Shown: positions 31,227 through 41,597 of the stretch, in pieces
How the letters are laid out: every line of letters begins with the position of its first letter
How positions within the stretch are numbered: the first letter of the stretch is position 1
Assembly: GCA_000729835.1 (NCBI GenBank)
Contig: JFHB01000095.1
Coordinates: 1 to 64,000 of the forward strand
Source of the DNA: Atkinsonella hypoxylon
Lineage: Eukaryota > Ascomycota > Sordariomycetes > Hypocreales > Clavicipitaceae
Direction of reading: 5' to 3'
Length of the DNA stretch: 64,000 nt
Notes under the pieces: model-generated
The model's database searches: none
What the model was told of the DNA's origin: nothing
What the model saw: only the letters and a program-made list of their open reading frames with translations
Made by a program: the position numbers and the translations under genes

Positions 31227-33044
31227 ATGGGAGCTTTCTCAGCTGTTGGCGCTGTTGGCGCTGTTGTCGTTGTTGCGTTGTACCCATTGGCCGTCAAAAT
31301 CGGACGTCGAAGCCAGAGTGCACGCTCAGAGGGCATAAGAGTTGTTTATGAGCCGCCAGAGCTCGAAACACCGCGAAATGCCGAGTTTGAGTGAGAGCAG
31401 TTCGCTTAAGTGACGTATGCCAGCGTGATGCTGCCCTTCTTCCCAGGATCGTAGCTATCCAAGACACACGTGCTACACGGATGAAAACTCAGGGTTGAAC
31501 GTCTTTTTGGCGATTGTATACCTATGAAGCAGTGTTACATCAACCTTGCTATTGTGAGGAAACCACAAATACACAGCTATTGCAGAGCGGCTTAAGGGTC
31601 CAGACTCGGATGTACAGGAGGATGCTTCAGAAACCCTGCGCTACCATTCAGCGGTATTACCTAAACCAATTTTCGAGGTAATTGTTGCGCTGCTTGAGGA
31701 CCCTGACTTGGGTGTGCGGCAGTATGCTTTAGCAGCCTTGAAGAACCAGTCATTAGGCCATTACTCCCCTGCCCTCTTGAACGCCTGTCTCGTCCATATT
31801 GTATCGGTTCTTTGTCTGTATTGACTTGATCATCATTTGGTCCATTAGGGAAAAGAAGCCCTTAATAGTATCAGCAGAAGCTCCATTAATACAGAAGGAT
31901 CCAATCCGCTTGCCTTTCTTTTTGGATATTTCTGGATGCCTGCGTAAAAAGCCTTGAACCCAGTTCTTTCCAAGAGGTTGAAGGTCGCCGCCCTTAGCTA
32001 GTATGTGGGATACAATGTCCCGGAGCTGCGAGTGGCTTATTGGTATGTTTAATGATGCTTGGGCTGAAATCCACTTAATAAGGTTTTCTTCATCCTTATA
32101 AGAAAGCCGCTGTAATTGCTTAAATGCATCTATTCGCGTTTGGCGGCCTTGAATACGGTTCCAAAGCGTTGTCCTTGGAATCCCCCACTGCTTTGCTGCC
32201 TGGGAGATTGACAGGCCCTCTGTAATAGCACGCATTGCATCTTGAATGCTGTTTTCTGTGTATTTAGGCATTGCGAATCTAGTGATAAGAAATTATGATG
32301 ATGGCAGTTGAATTACGCGAGAAAATGTGGTTCAAAGATAGTTGCTCTGGTGTTGAAGGAGGGCAAATTGGGTGCCCGACGTTATTACCTGAAGCAATTG
32401 TCGAGGTAAGTTGCTAGGCAGCTCAAGGGCCCACATCTCCACCTACAGCAGGCTGCTTTAGAGGTCTTAGGCGGCCAATCAGCACTGCCTGAAGCCATTG
32501 TAGAGGGACTGTCAAGTCTCTTGCTAAGCGGCTCAAGGACCCACACCCAGATACCACAAAAGGCCATGATTGAACTTTTATGGTGCTGGTCACCACCGAC
32601 TGAAGCGATGATAAAGGTCATTGCTGAGCGGCTTAAGGACCCAAACTCAAGTGTACGGCGGAATGCCGTGAAGGCTTGAGGGGGCCAGTTCCCATTACGC
32701 ATTACCGGATTCAATTCGTCAGGCCATCAGGAAGCGACTCGATGATGAGTCTCGTGCGATCAGCGGCTGGAGATGTTCTTCGTCTGCCAATTTTGCCGCC
32801 ACTCCTCACCAACGCCATTATTGAACAGGTTGAGAATAAGAAGGAGACCGTTCAACAGGCTTCTATGAATGCGTTAGGACATCAGTCAGTGCTACCTAGG
32901 ATTTTCATCCAGCTGCGTTTCCAGAGAATTCCGCAGCAACAGCCAGCGTTACCGGAAGCAGTTCTCAGTGCCTTTGCCATCCGCATCCATGACAAAGTTG
33001 AGCAGAGTCAAACTCTAAAATCTCTCTACAAAATCCTTCTCTGA
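31227..33044 (+). pseudogene. Relic: membrane-anchored alpha/beta-hydrolase start plus HEAT repeats
   Basis: A broken gene on the plus strand. At 31227 an ATG opens a Gly/Ala/Val-rich hydrophobic helix (MGAFSAVGAVGAVVVVALYP) followed by GIRVVYEPPELETPRNAEF. A plausible GTGAGA donor at 31391 and CCCAG acceptor ending at 31446 join this to EIVAIQDTRATR. This resembles the start of fungal SesB/SERAC1-like alpha/beta hydrolases, usually DIVAVHGL, with the His-Gly pair lost and a stop soon after. From about 31575, HEAT-like units of about 36 aa appear: AERLKGPDSDVQEDASETL, then LPKPIFEVIVALLEDPDLGV with RQYALAALKNQS. After a transposon fragment they resume: ALPEAIVEGL, AMIKVIAERLKDPNSSVRRN, ALPDSIRQAIRKRLDDES, and VLPRIF near the end at 33044. 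Several stops and frameshifts make it non-functional. The hydrolase assignment is inference; the HEAT assignment is firmer. Confidence 0.65.
31753..32271 (-). mobile_element. Truncated pogo/Fot-like transposase fragment
   Basis: A 172-codon open frame starts MPKYTENSIQDAMRAITEGL and continues with SISQAAKQWGIPRTTLWNRI, a Psq-type helix-turn-helix. A CENP-B/Tc5-type DNA-binding domain follows (LIKWISAQASLNIPISHSQL; LGKNWVQGFLRRHPEI). It ends shortly after RYNMDETGVQEG, the point where the DDE catalytic domain would begin; the first catalytic Asp is in NMDETG. Everything after that is missing, so the copy cannot transpose by itself. It sits antisense inside the HEAT-repeat relic, whose repeats stop near 31745 and resume near 32370. 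I did not identify terminal inverted repeats or a TA duplication with confidence. Confidence 0.85.
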
Positions 33045-34089
33045 GTTTCGGTGGTAATGATGGCAATCATGATCATCGGGCGCACCAACGAAACCGGACT
33101 CCTTTGATCTCGATACCTGCACACTCTCAATGAGAATTTAGCACCGGGCCCCCGCGTACTGAACCAGACAGCAACAGCACCTGTTGACATAACCGAAAGT
33201 AGCCAACCAGGTCGCTGGTAGAAGATAGGGTTAACCGCCCACAACGCTATGCGAGTCTTCTGCACACAGTGCGGCAGGGAATTGAGGAATGCCCCATCCA
33301 GACTCTATACTTACTTCTATAACTACCCATCTCTCTTTTCTACAGCTATATAAGTATATAGAAGCATATGGAAGCTTAAGCAGTAAACTGGTAGCCAAAG
33401 GTATAATAGTAAAGTAAGCCTACTTTCACAGAAAATCCTTTATCCACAGCGTTCTACAGAGTTATTGTCCCTGCCTTTTTCAATCCGAGCTGCCAAGCCT
33501 AAGTCGTCGAAACGGCCGAACTGGTGCCCATTCCTTAAGCCTGCTTGCGGGTAAGCCCCCACTTGTCCAACCCTCGAGATTTCTCCACATTTTCCCTATT
33601 TCATTGGCGCTCTGGTTCTCCGTTAGTGAGCATAAAACACATAAAACACAACTACGGGTCGCAGTTCACCTGTGATCGGTAGTCATTCAAGTCACGCGAC
33701 TGTTTCCGGCCAATTACGTAACTATTGCCCCATCACCAGCCTGACCAGATCTCTCTATTTCTGTGTCAGACACTCTTCCTTCTACATTCACGAGGCGCGT
33801 GAACCTTGGATCGTTGTGCTTCGCATCCAGAATGCGCTTTACTTAATGATGCGAACTGGCTGCTGGGCCACGAGATCTGAAGTATAAGTGACGAACTTGA
33901 TTCGCAAACACCACATGGGACTCGTTCTTGCTCGACCTCTTCCTGGCGTCGAGCATCTTTGACAAAGGGACTTATTTGAGACTGTGCTAACGATCTAAGC
34001 ACTATTAATTTTGGTCTTGGTTTACGGTATGCTCATCTACAAACTGGCTTGAACGATTAATTCACACACAACACAGTCGATGTACCACG
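33045..34089. other. Intergenic, lipase upstream region
   Basis: No gene seen. The sequence is AT-rich around 33300-33420 (TATATAAGTATATAG). A direct repeat CATAAAACA lies near 33631-33649. It presumably includes the promoter of the lipase at 34090. Confidence 0.4.
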
Positions 34090-35340
34090 ATGAAGTCATC
34101 ACTTTTGAGCATCTTCGCTCCTGCTTTGCTTTGCTGTGAGGCAGCATCCTTATACCAACGCACTGCTGGGAAGACTCACTTTTCTCGACCGCAAGCACTA
34201 AACCAGGACAGCCGGAGCTTGTCACAACTGGGAAGCAGCATACCAAGGTCTTTGTTTGCGGAGCTCGAACGCCTAGCGCGACTTGTCGACATATCCTACT
34301 GCATCGGTACTACGGGCATACGAAAACCATTCGAGTGCCTCTCTCGATGCAAAGAGTTCCCCGAGTTTTCCCTAGAAACGACATGGAGCACAGGCTTTCT
34401 CATGGGTGATAGCTGCGGCTATATCGCTCTGGATCATGGTCATAAAGCTGCTGGTAATTTACTTCACAGTCAATCCCGTGACAAGACGAAAGGATCCATT
34501 ATTGTTGCCTTCAGAGGCACATATAGCATTGCCAATACGATTGTGGATCTAAGTAGCGTACCGCAAAAATACGTACCCTACCCAGCTCCCGACGATGGCG
34601 ACGATGAGCCGCACAGTTCCCCTGATGGAAGACAGAAATGCGACAACTGCACCGTTCACGTGGGATTCTTGCAGTCATGGCATATGGCCAGAAACTTGGT
34701 GGTGCCAGTGATGAAAGCTCTCAAGGACAAGTATCCGTCTTATTCGATCCAGTTGGTTGGCCATAGTCTTGGTGGTGCTGTCGCATGCCTCGCAGCACTG
34801 GAACTCAAATTATCGCTCGGCTGGGACGATCTAGTGGTCACCACGTTCGGGGAGCCACGTGTAGGTAATTACGAGCTGGCGCGGTACATCAACCGGGCTT
34901 TCTCTCTCGACGACACATCCCGCCGGGAAAACAGGCCATACCGCCGTGTCACGCACAGCAACGATCCAGTACCATTATTGCCTCTCGAAGAATGGGGCTA
35001 CAGGTCCCATGCAGGAGAGATTTTCATTGCAAAGCCGGAGCTCCAGCCATCAGAAGCAGACGTGCGAACATGTGTTGGAGATGCCGATCCAGAGTGCAGC
35101 ACGGGGGCCAAAACGTCGTTACTTGAATTTGTGCGGAGACTTCTTCATTTTGCATCTTCGTCGCCGTCTATTGAAGAGTATATTTCTGCCAGGACTATAC
35201 CCATGCGTTTCAAGCTTTGGCAGCTTTTTTTTGCGCATCGAGACTATTTCTGGAGATTGGGCCTTTGTATTCCCGGTGGAGATCCGGCGAACTGGGGCAT
35301 GGGCCGGTCTGAACAAGTGGACTCTGCTGATGAATTATAG
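34090..35340 (+). CDS. Secreted class 3 lipase
   Basis: Single-exon gene for a 416-aa lipase (fungal_lipase/class 3 alpha/beta hydrolase), expected to hydrolyse triacylglycerols or related esters. The N-terminus MKSSLLSIFAPALLCCEAAS is a typical signal peptide, so it is probably secreted or enters the secretory pathway. The nucleophile elbow GHSLGGA lies at about residues 224-230, Ser near 226. The oxyanion region IIVAFRGTYSI, the HVGFLQSW segment and TFGEPRVGNYELA are all typical. The acid and base of the triad probably lie in NDPVPLLP and the following SHAGEIF. Several Cys pairs (CSLS-like RCKEF, CDNC, CVGDADPEC) suggest disulfides. Substrate is not inferable from sequence. Confidence 0.94.
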   Translation: MKSSLLSIFAPALLCCEAASLYQRTAGKTHFSRPQALNQDSRSLSQLGSSIPRSLFAELERLARLVDISYCIGTTGIRKPFECLSRCKEFPEFSLETTWSTGFLMGDSCGYIALDHGHKAAGNLLHSQSRDKTKGSIIVAFRGTYSIANTIVDLSSVPQKYVPYPAPDDGDDEPHSSPDGRQKCDNCTVHVGFLQSWHMARNLVVPVMKALKDKYPSYSIQLVGHSLGGAVACLAALELKLSLGWDDLVVTTFGEPRVGNYELARYINRAFSLDDTSRRENRPYRRVTHSNDPVPLLPLEEWGYRSHAGEIFIAKPELQPSEADVRTCVGDADPECSTGAKTSLLEFVRRLLHFASSSPSIEEYISARTIPMRFKLWQLFFAHRDYFWRLGLCIPGGDPANWGMGRSEQVDSADEL

Positions 35341-38243
35341 TTCGTTTATACTGGAGTTTCGAATCCCGCTGGCGGGGGTGCAAGGTGGCTTGTGTTATTT
35401 CTGTTTTGCTTTCCGGTATTATTGTTGGACATCCGCGCATATATCTGCGATTCGTAGATTTCAAACCAGTTTGATTAATGGACCTGAAGATGTGTCTTCT
35501 TCCAGGTTGTACTTTTAATCGTGGGTGTCTGAGTTCATGGTGAAATATTAGCGACTGACTGGTCTTGATTGGATCATACAGTTGGCCATCTTTGCGCTCA
35601 TATACCACAGATCAAGAGAGAGCTCATATTACCATGAGAAAGATGCCCAAGAAACTCTACTCACAATGCTGAAGTTACGGGACGTTGCTGCCCGTTTTTG
35701 TGTCGTCAATAGTAATCGCATAGGGTGCGGTTATCATCTCGCAAATATTCAGTTCAACGCTCCTTCGACGTTCTGGAAGAAACACTGTAAATGAAGCCTT
35801 CAACGCCATGCTCGGCAGTATGGTGATTAGGCCAACCAGGTCGCAGTGGAAAACTTTATACAACGGGATTATTCAGCGATGTGGTTTAAAGAAAGCCACA
35901 GGCAAGGATATGACAAAGTGAGTCACATGTCAGGCATATTGTCATGAGTCGCTCGTGTACCAATCATAATATTCTGGCCGTGGCTGGCGGATTGAAGCCA
36001 GCTTGTTTCGATCATGAACGGCCGGCAAGTCTTCTTGCCATACAGGCAATCCATGCCCTGCTGTTGACTCTATGATCAGTAACTGACCGTCATACCAGAA
36101 TGCATCATTTACGTATTGCACTCAGTCTACGGAGGTGTTACTGCGTCTTGAGCACCACAGCCAATTAGGGTTGACAGACTGACTACATCCGACGGCGGGT
36201 GTCCTCAGTGAGCTCCTTGGCGACATGGCTGGAAAGACCTAATCATTGACTCAGGCTTCTCGAAAGATTCATAGTCATGCTGCGGCATACTTGGTGTGGA
36301 AGCAGGGTTGGCCGTTAAGCAAGGTGCCACAACAAGATGAAACTCATATCAACAGTCCCGCCTCATTTCGTCTTATGGACGTTTACGCAGTGGGCGTGAA
36401 ATGAAGACAGATTGCTGAAGTCTTACTCGCCCCTTGGGGAGAGGAAGGGTCACGAGCCGGAAGAACCGGGGAAGTGGTACGTTGTGGGCGCATAGTCACG
36501 ACTGGCACGCATGACTTTCTTGATATATGATAAAATGGAAACAAAGGGTCTTATTAAAAGCTGACCAAGGCATCATCAAATCCAGACGCACAAGTGGAAT
36601 GTGGAAAGAAGCCATCTTGGCCGTTCACGCCGTACTGGTACAAAGCGCCGCTGTGGCCTTGTATGAACTCCAAACCATGTAATCCAGATCAATGCCAGTC
36701 GACGTGGCGGCTGGGTGTTGCGAAGAACCGATGGCAACAGGTGAACCAAGATGCTGGGACAGGTTCAGGATCCCTTGTGAATACCGTCACCCTAGACCAA
36801 GGCCGAACAAGGCCTGAGTAAGCGACAACGTATTGATTCTCCGGATCTGAGTTTTGAAGGTTACCACAAGGGTCTTCCGAATTTTTGCGCCGTGGTAATT
36901 AATGCCGAAATCTCACGCGTGCCTTGGGGTCACGATAATAACGCAGTCGGATCGAACGGCTGGTCAAGCTCAAGCACAAAAGGGGACATGCGTGCCTAAT
37001 GAGTGACGACACCGGATGCGCAAGGAAAGAGACAGGATAAGATGGGTCTGTCTTGGCCAGGCCATAATTTCTAGCACTAATAAAGGGGGAAAGCACCAGA
37101 CGGGTTGAACAAAATTAAGATTGGCAAGAGCAGCCAGCACAGATACAATCGATGGATAGGCTCGAGGCTGGCATGGTAGTACCGTATGGTACCGTATGGT
37201 ACCCACCACATGCTTTCCTGTTCATCAACAGAATCCAATAGGTCGTCCGAGCCGTGTTGATATGAGTTAAGCCATGACAACGTCTACGCGGCTCCACCAG
37301 TGGCCAATGGCCCAGCACGCTGACACCGAGGAGAGAGACAGAGAGACAGAAGAACCCCCAGCACGCGGTGCCGGCTGCTTGGTTTGGGGCTGGTGCCAGT
37401 TGCTCATCTGCCCTGTTGAGATTTTCACCTGTCGACCCCTCCTCCATGGTCGCTGGGCTGGTTTGGTAGGCTCTGGATTGGCTCTGGACTTGATTTAGAT
37501 TGAGTACATACATGCGAGTGCAAGTAGAATTTTCACGCTGCTCCTAGCCTAGCTTGGCCAGAAAGAATCAAATGGTGGCTTCTGGTTGGTTGAAGCCCCA
37601 AGTGCAGCCGCCTGAGCCACACGTCCCCAGTTCCCCTCGCAAACAGTTCTGGTAATTATTAGACGTTGAAGCAGCAAGTTTACCCGCCCAAACGCCCCAT
37701 TGCCACACCAGCGCCTGATGTGATGTGAGCTCTCACTGGCACTGGCTCTGGTACTGGCTGGTACCTACCTAGGGTAACTGGTTGGCTACTGGCTCTGGCA
37801 CGACTTGGCCCCGGTTTTGGCATGGCTCTGGCTCTCGCTCTCGCTCTAGAGCACTTGCCTGCCTGGAGGAGAGCCGCCAGCCAGAACCCAAGCGCATTGC
37901 AGACGCAGACGCAGACGCAGACGCCGACGCCGACGTAGACGCAGACATTGTCCACGACCGGACTGGACTTGACGCCAAGAGCAGGCCCCCCAAGGCCACG
38001 CCTGTGTAGCTCCGCCCCAAAAGGGTCCCCCCCCCCCAAACAGCCCGCAGCCAAAACCTACCAAATCTTCGTGCATCCACAATCAAAATATAAACACCCA
38101 CCCCCTCATCTCGTCCCTTCATTGCCTTATCTACAGACCCCCCGGAACTCTTTGTTTCTCACTCTCCTCTCGCATCGTCCTTCTCGACTCGTCTTCCCAA
38201 TTCTCCCAACAATTTTTTCGTCCATATCTTTCTATCCGCAGAA
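35341..38243. other. Long gene-free stretch before the 14-3-3 gene
   Basis: About 2.9 kb without a convincing gene. Simple repeats include GTACCGTATG twice near 37179-37200, a CTCTCGCTCT run near 37830-37848, eight GCAGAC-like hexamers at 37899-37946 and a C run near 38028-38038. The final 150 bases are pyrimidine-rich, as expected for the leader of a strongly expressed gene. Open frames in this region (for example 37115-37513 minus) are compositionally driven and resemble no family. Confidence 0.45.
37899..37946 (+). repeat. Tandem hexamer (GCAGAC)n in the 14-3-3 promoter
   Basis: Eight imperfect copies of GCAGAC/GCCGAC/GTAGAC in a row, about 300 bp upstream of the 14-3-3 start codon. Variants are C/A and C/T changes at the second or third position. 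Confidence 0.9.
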
Positions 38244-39674
38244 ATGGCTACTGAGGTATGTCTCTCCAACCGGTGACGAAACCCCCTCCTTCACCTCCTC
38301 TCCAACACCCACCGCCGTTGCCGTCCATGTTGCCTATGGTCTCACCTTGTCCGCAATAGCGCATGCGCAAGCTGCTAGCCGTGCGTGCTTGCTAGCACGA
38401 TTTTCATATCGTCTGGGAGTAGAAATTTGTAGCAGATGCTAGCCATGGACAGTGTGGGCAGCTACCCATACCCCTCGTTTCGCTGCTGTCACTAGTTGTC
38501 CAACATTGAGATGCGTGATGCTGACCGCGATTTTCTCTGTAGCGTGAAAGGTTTGTTGATATAAGCTGTTCATGGACTCTTTCAGATGTCTTTCGGCCTC
38601 CCAGATGGCGGTGTCTCATAACTGACATTTTCTCGATGCACAATATAGCAAGACCTTCCTCGCCCGCCTTTGCGAGCAGGCTGAGCGCTACGATGAGATG
38701 GTCACGTATATGAAGGAAGTTGCCAAGCTTGGTGGTGAGCTTACTGTTGACGAGCGTAACCTGCTCAGCGTTGCCTACAAGAATGTCGTTGGCACTCGCC
38801 GTGCCTCCTGGCGCATCATCTCCTCCATCGAGCAGAAGGAGGAGTCCAAGGGTTCCGACAAGCACGTCACTACTATTAAGGAATACCGATCTAAGATCGA
38901 ACTCGAGTTGGACAAGGTCTGCGAGGATGTTTTGAACGTTCTTGACGAGTCCCTAATCCCCAACGCTGCCTCCGGCGAGTCCAAGGTCTTCTACTACAAG
39001 ATGTACGCGCGCCCCGTGACCCTTGAATAGGTGACCTTGTCCAATCTCCGGGATCCGTGACTAACTAGTTCGACAGGAAGGGTGACTACCACCGATACCT
39101 TGCTGAGTTTGCTTCCGGCGAGAAGCGCAAGAGTGCCGCTACCGCAGCTCACGAGGCTTACAAGGTTAGTGAAATTTGATGTTGTCCTAGAAGCAGCGTG
39201 TTGGACAGCTTGCTTTGCATCCTGGGCGCAATCTTGACACTCTAGTTATTATCAAAATGACTGGTTTGGCCAGCAGAATACTGACGTTGAATACTTGATC
39301 AGAACGCCACCGATGTTGCTCAAACTGACCTCACCCCTACCCATCCCATCCGCCTGGGTCTCGCGCTCAACTTCTCCGTATTCTACTACGAGATTTTGAA
39401 CTCACCCGACCGCGCTTGCCACCTGGCCAAGCAGGCCTTCGATGATGCCATTGCTGAACTCGACTCGCTTTCTGAGGAGTCCTACCGTGATAGCACTCTT
39501 ATCATGCAGTTGCTGCGCGACAACCTGACGCTCTGGACCTCATCGGACAACGCCGAGGGCGAGGCTGCTGGCGCCGCTGATGCTGTCAAGAAGGAGGAGG
39601 GCGACGACGCCGCCGCCGACAAGCCTGCCGAGGAAACCAAGGCCGATGAGCCCGCGCCAGAGGCTACCAACTAA
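38244..39674 (+). CDS. bmh1: 14-3-3 protein
   Basis: Phospho-serine/threonine-binding adaptor, 277 aa, acting as a dimer in cytosolic signalling. Exons are 38244-38255 (12 nt), 38543-38550 (8 nt, CGTGAAAG), 38649-39002, 39077-39164 and 39303-39674. The first exons give MATE-RE-S, joining KTFLARLCEQAERYDEM. Signature segments are [55 protein letters not shown] and the C-terminal RDSTLIMQLLRDNLTLWTS. A variable acidic Ala/Lys/Glu tail ends the protein. The 8-nt exon is needed to keep the reading frame and restores a family-typical N-terminus; it is flanked by CTCTGTAG and GTTTGT. Intron 1 is unusually long here (287 bp). Confidence 0.95.
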
Positions 39675-41111
39675 AATCCTTTCCACATCCTCCGATATCA
39701 TGAGTATTTCGGCAAATAGGTACCGAGATGCGATGTTTGGGCCGGCTTGCTCCTTGCGCGTGTGAAATCCACACCCTCTATTTACTAGGGATAAGGACAG
39801 CTGGAGCGTGTTTCTAGAGCTGGCAGGCAGGTGATATTGCGCCGTGCGCAGATGCGGTTTGATCTTTATTTTTATCTTATTTTTAAACCTTTACCTTTAC
39901 TTTTACTGTCGTAACGGCAAAGGGGGGGAGGAGGGGTTATGGTGGTCCTTTTTTAATTGACTAGGGAGAATGGAAACTTTTATGTCACACGAGTTGGTTG
40001 CGTGCGTCTTTTGTTCTGCTATACCCTGCGTTTGGGGCCAAAAGGCTGGATGTCTGTCTTACCCCAAATCTCCCCTCGAACCGTTTTGAGGAAAAAGGAA
40101 GCAGGTACTTTACAGCATCTCTGCTTACGGGAAGTTTGTATCACGGATGATTCCCTCCCCACCAAGAAACAGGCTTGCCCAGGTGTTTCATCTTCTTGTC
40201 ACTGTTTATTTTCCTCTCTTTCTGGTTTTTGTTTTCCATGCTTGTTTGAGACTCCCGATTTCCGCTAAATGGAACATGCAAATGTTTCTATTTCGTCTAG
40301 TCTTTGTTTTCATTTTGCTCCCTCTCCCCCCTCTACATAGGCGTGCTATAGCTCCGCTTCCGTCCGACCGAATCATCAAGAGGATTCTAGCTCCTTCATC
40401 ATGTCTTGCCTTGTCCCCCTTTCCCACCGAAATGAATTTTTTTTTTTTAAAAAAAAAAGAAAAAAAAAAAAAAGAAATTCCCTTGTGGGTTCTCCTTGAC
40501 CTCGTTGAGTTGGGGGGGGGGGTTTTCCGGCTCGAAGGAGCCTAAGTACTCTTCTTTTCTGACGCCAGGTCGTGATACTGGGCTTGGTGACTCTGGCTTC
40601 TTCGTAGCTGGGTTGGTTTCTGGCCGGTCTCGAGGTCGTGGTAATGAATCTTATTTCAAGAATGACTTTGGCTTCGTATGTGACGTGATTTGAATGGGTG
40701 AATCTGGTTTTTTTTTTTTGCTTCATGTAGATGCTTGACAGACGGTATAGGAGAGAATGCTGGGATGTCCATGGACGGCATCTGTGTGGCACTGGACTGA
40801 TTGCTTGTTTGCGAGGCGGCTGGTCAAGGATGAAGTAATGTTGATTTAACTTGATGAACATATTTATATAAGACTATACGTATAAAACAGGAAGCCTATG
40901 CCAAACTCCATTCCCAGAATGCCCCGGATACATGAACGCCAGTATTGGATAGGTAGTCATTAAAAAAAGGTTCATCATATAATATCGGGTTCTGTGATGC
41001 CTCGCAATCTCACATCTTTAACGGCCCCTGTTGGTTGTGCCGTCCTGAGCCATCGCCAAGGCTGGCCTCACAATGGGGACATCGTCGATGTGGTTTCTCT
41101 CCTCTGTAAAG
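39675..41111. other. Intergenic, 14-3-3 3' region
   Basis: No gene supported. A-rich and G-rich homopolymer runs lie near 40437-40475 and 40513-40522, and pyrimidine-rich stretches produce spurious open frames near 40147-40545. Much of the left part is probably 14-3-3 3' UTR. Confidence 0.4.
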
Positions 41112-41597
41112 TCATCTTGTTGCAGCATGTTGTTGATCCAACAGCCGTGCAGCCCTCTCCAGTCGTTCTTGCTTCTCTTTTAACCCGCCGCGCGGTTCGG
41201 CTTTGCCATCACTGCTGTCTTCTCCCAGGGCGACAATCTCCTTGGCAGCGACACCTCTTGCATCAACTGGTGGCGGAGGTGGAGGCGGAACTCGATACAT
41301 GGCTGTTCTCATGTTTGCATCACGCTGAGATTCTTCTGCACCAATATCTCCGAATCGGCCGCCTGAAAGACGACGAGCGATGCGGCGCCAGAAGCGTCGC
41401 CCACGGGACATGGTATAGCCACTTTGGGCTTGAGACCAGGAACCCTCTGTGGACGACTGTGACTCGGAGAGCGTAAAAGTGTGGCCGGTGGAGCTGGCGG
41501 CCGAAGAAGCAGCGTCATCCATGGCAGAGGCGACTTCGGACCGCCAGATCATGATGCGGTTCTGAGTAGAGGCGGACATGTTGATCGGTGATGTCAT
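41112..41597 (-). CDS. Hypothetical protein, 161 aa
   Basis: An intact single-exon frame beginning MTSPINMSASTQNRIMIWRS and ending LLDQQHAATR. I do not recognise a family. The first half is rich in Ser, Ala and Thr. The middle has a basic patch (SRGRRFWRRIARRLSGGRFG), then a run of seven prolines after YRVP. The C-terminus is charged and helix-prone (GGLKEKQERLERAARLLDQQ). No signal peptide or membrane segment is evident. The basic patch could target membrane or nucleus, but that is speculation. A second ATG six codons in (MSASTQ) is an alternative start. Coding potential is supported by the length, the absence of conflicting genes and the biased composition; a chance open frame cannot be excluded. 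Confidence 0.55.
   Translation of the reverse strand: MTSPINMSASTQNRIMIWRSEVASAMDDAASSAASSTGHTFTLSESQSSTEGSWSQAQSGYTMSRGRRFWRRIARRLSGGRFGDIGAEESQRDANMRTAMYRVPPPPPPPVDARGVAAKEIVALGEDSSDGKAEPRGGLKEKQERLERAARLLDQQHAATR

Noticed and set aside
35345..35420. B-box-like word (TTTCGAATCCC) suggesting a tRNA
   Set aside because: No A box at proper spacing and no cloverleaf could be drawn; no tRNA gene was identified anywhere in the window.
37115..37513. 132-codon frame on the minus strand
   Set aside because: No family resemblance, no splice partners, overlapping open frames in other phases; probably chance.
40147..40861. Overlapping frames on both strands near the poly-A/G tracts
   Set aside because: Driven by homopolymers and pyrimidine-rich UTR-like sequence; no conserved motif.
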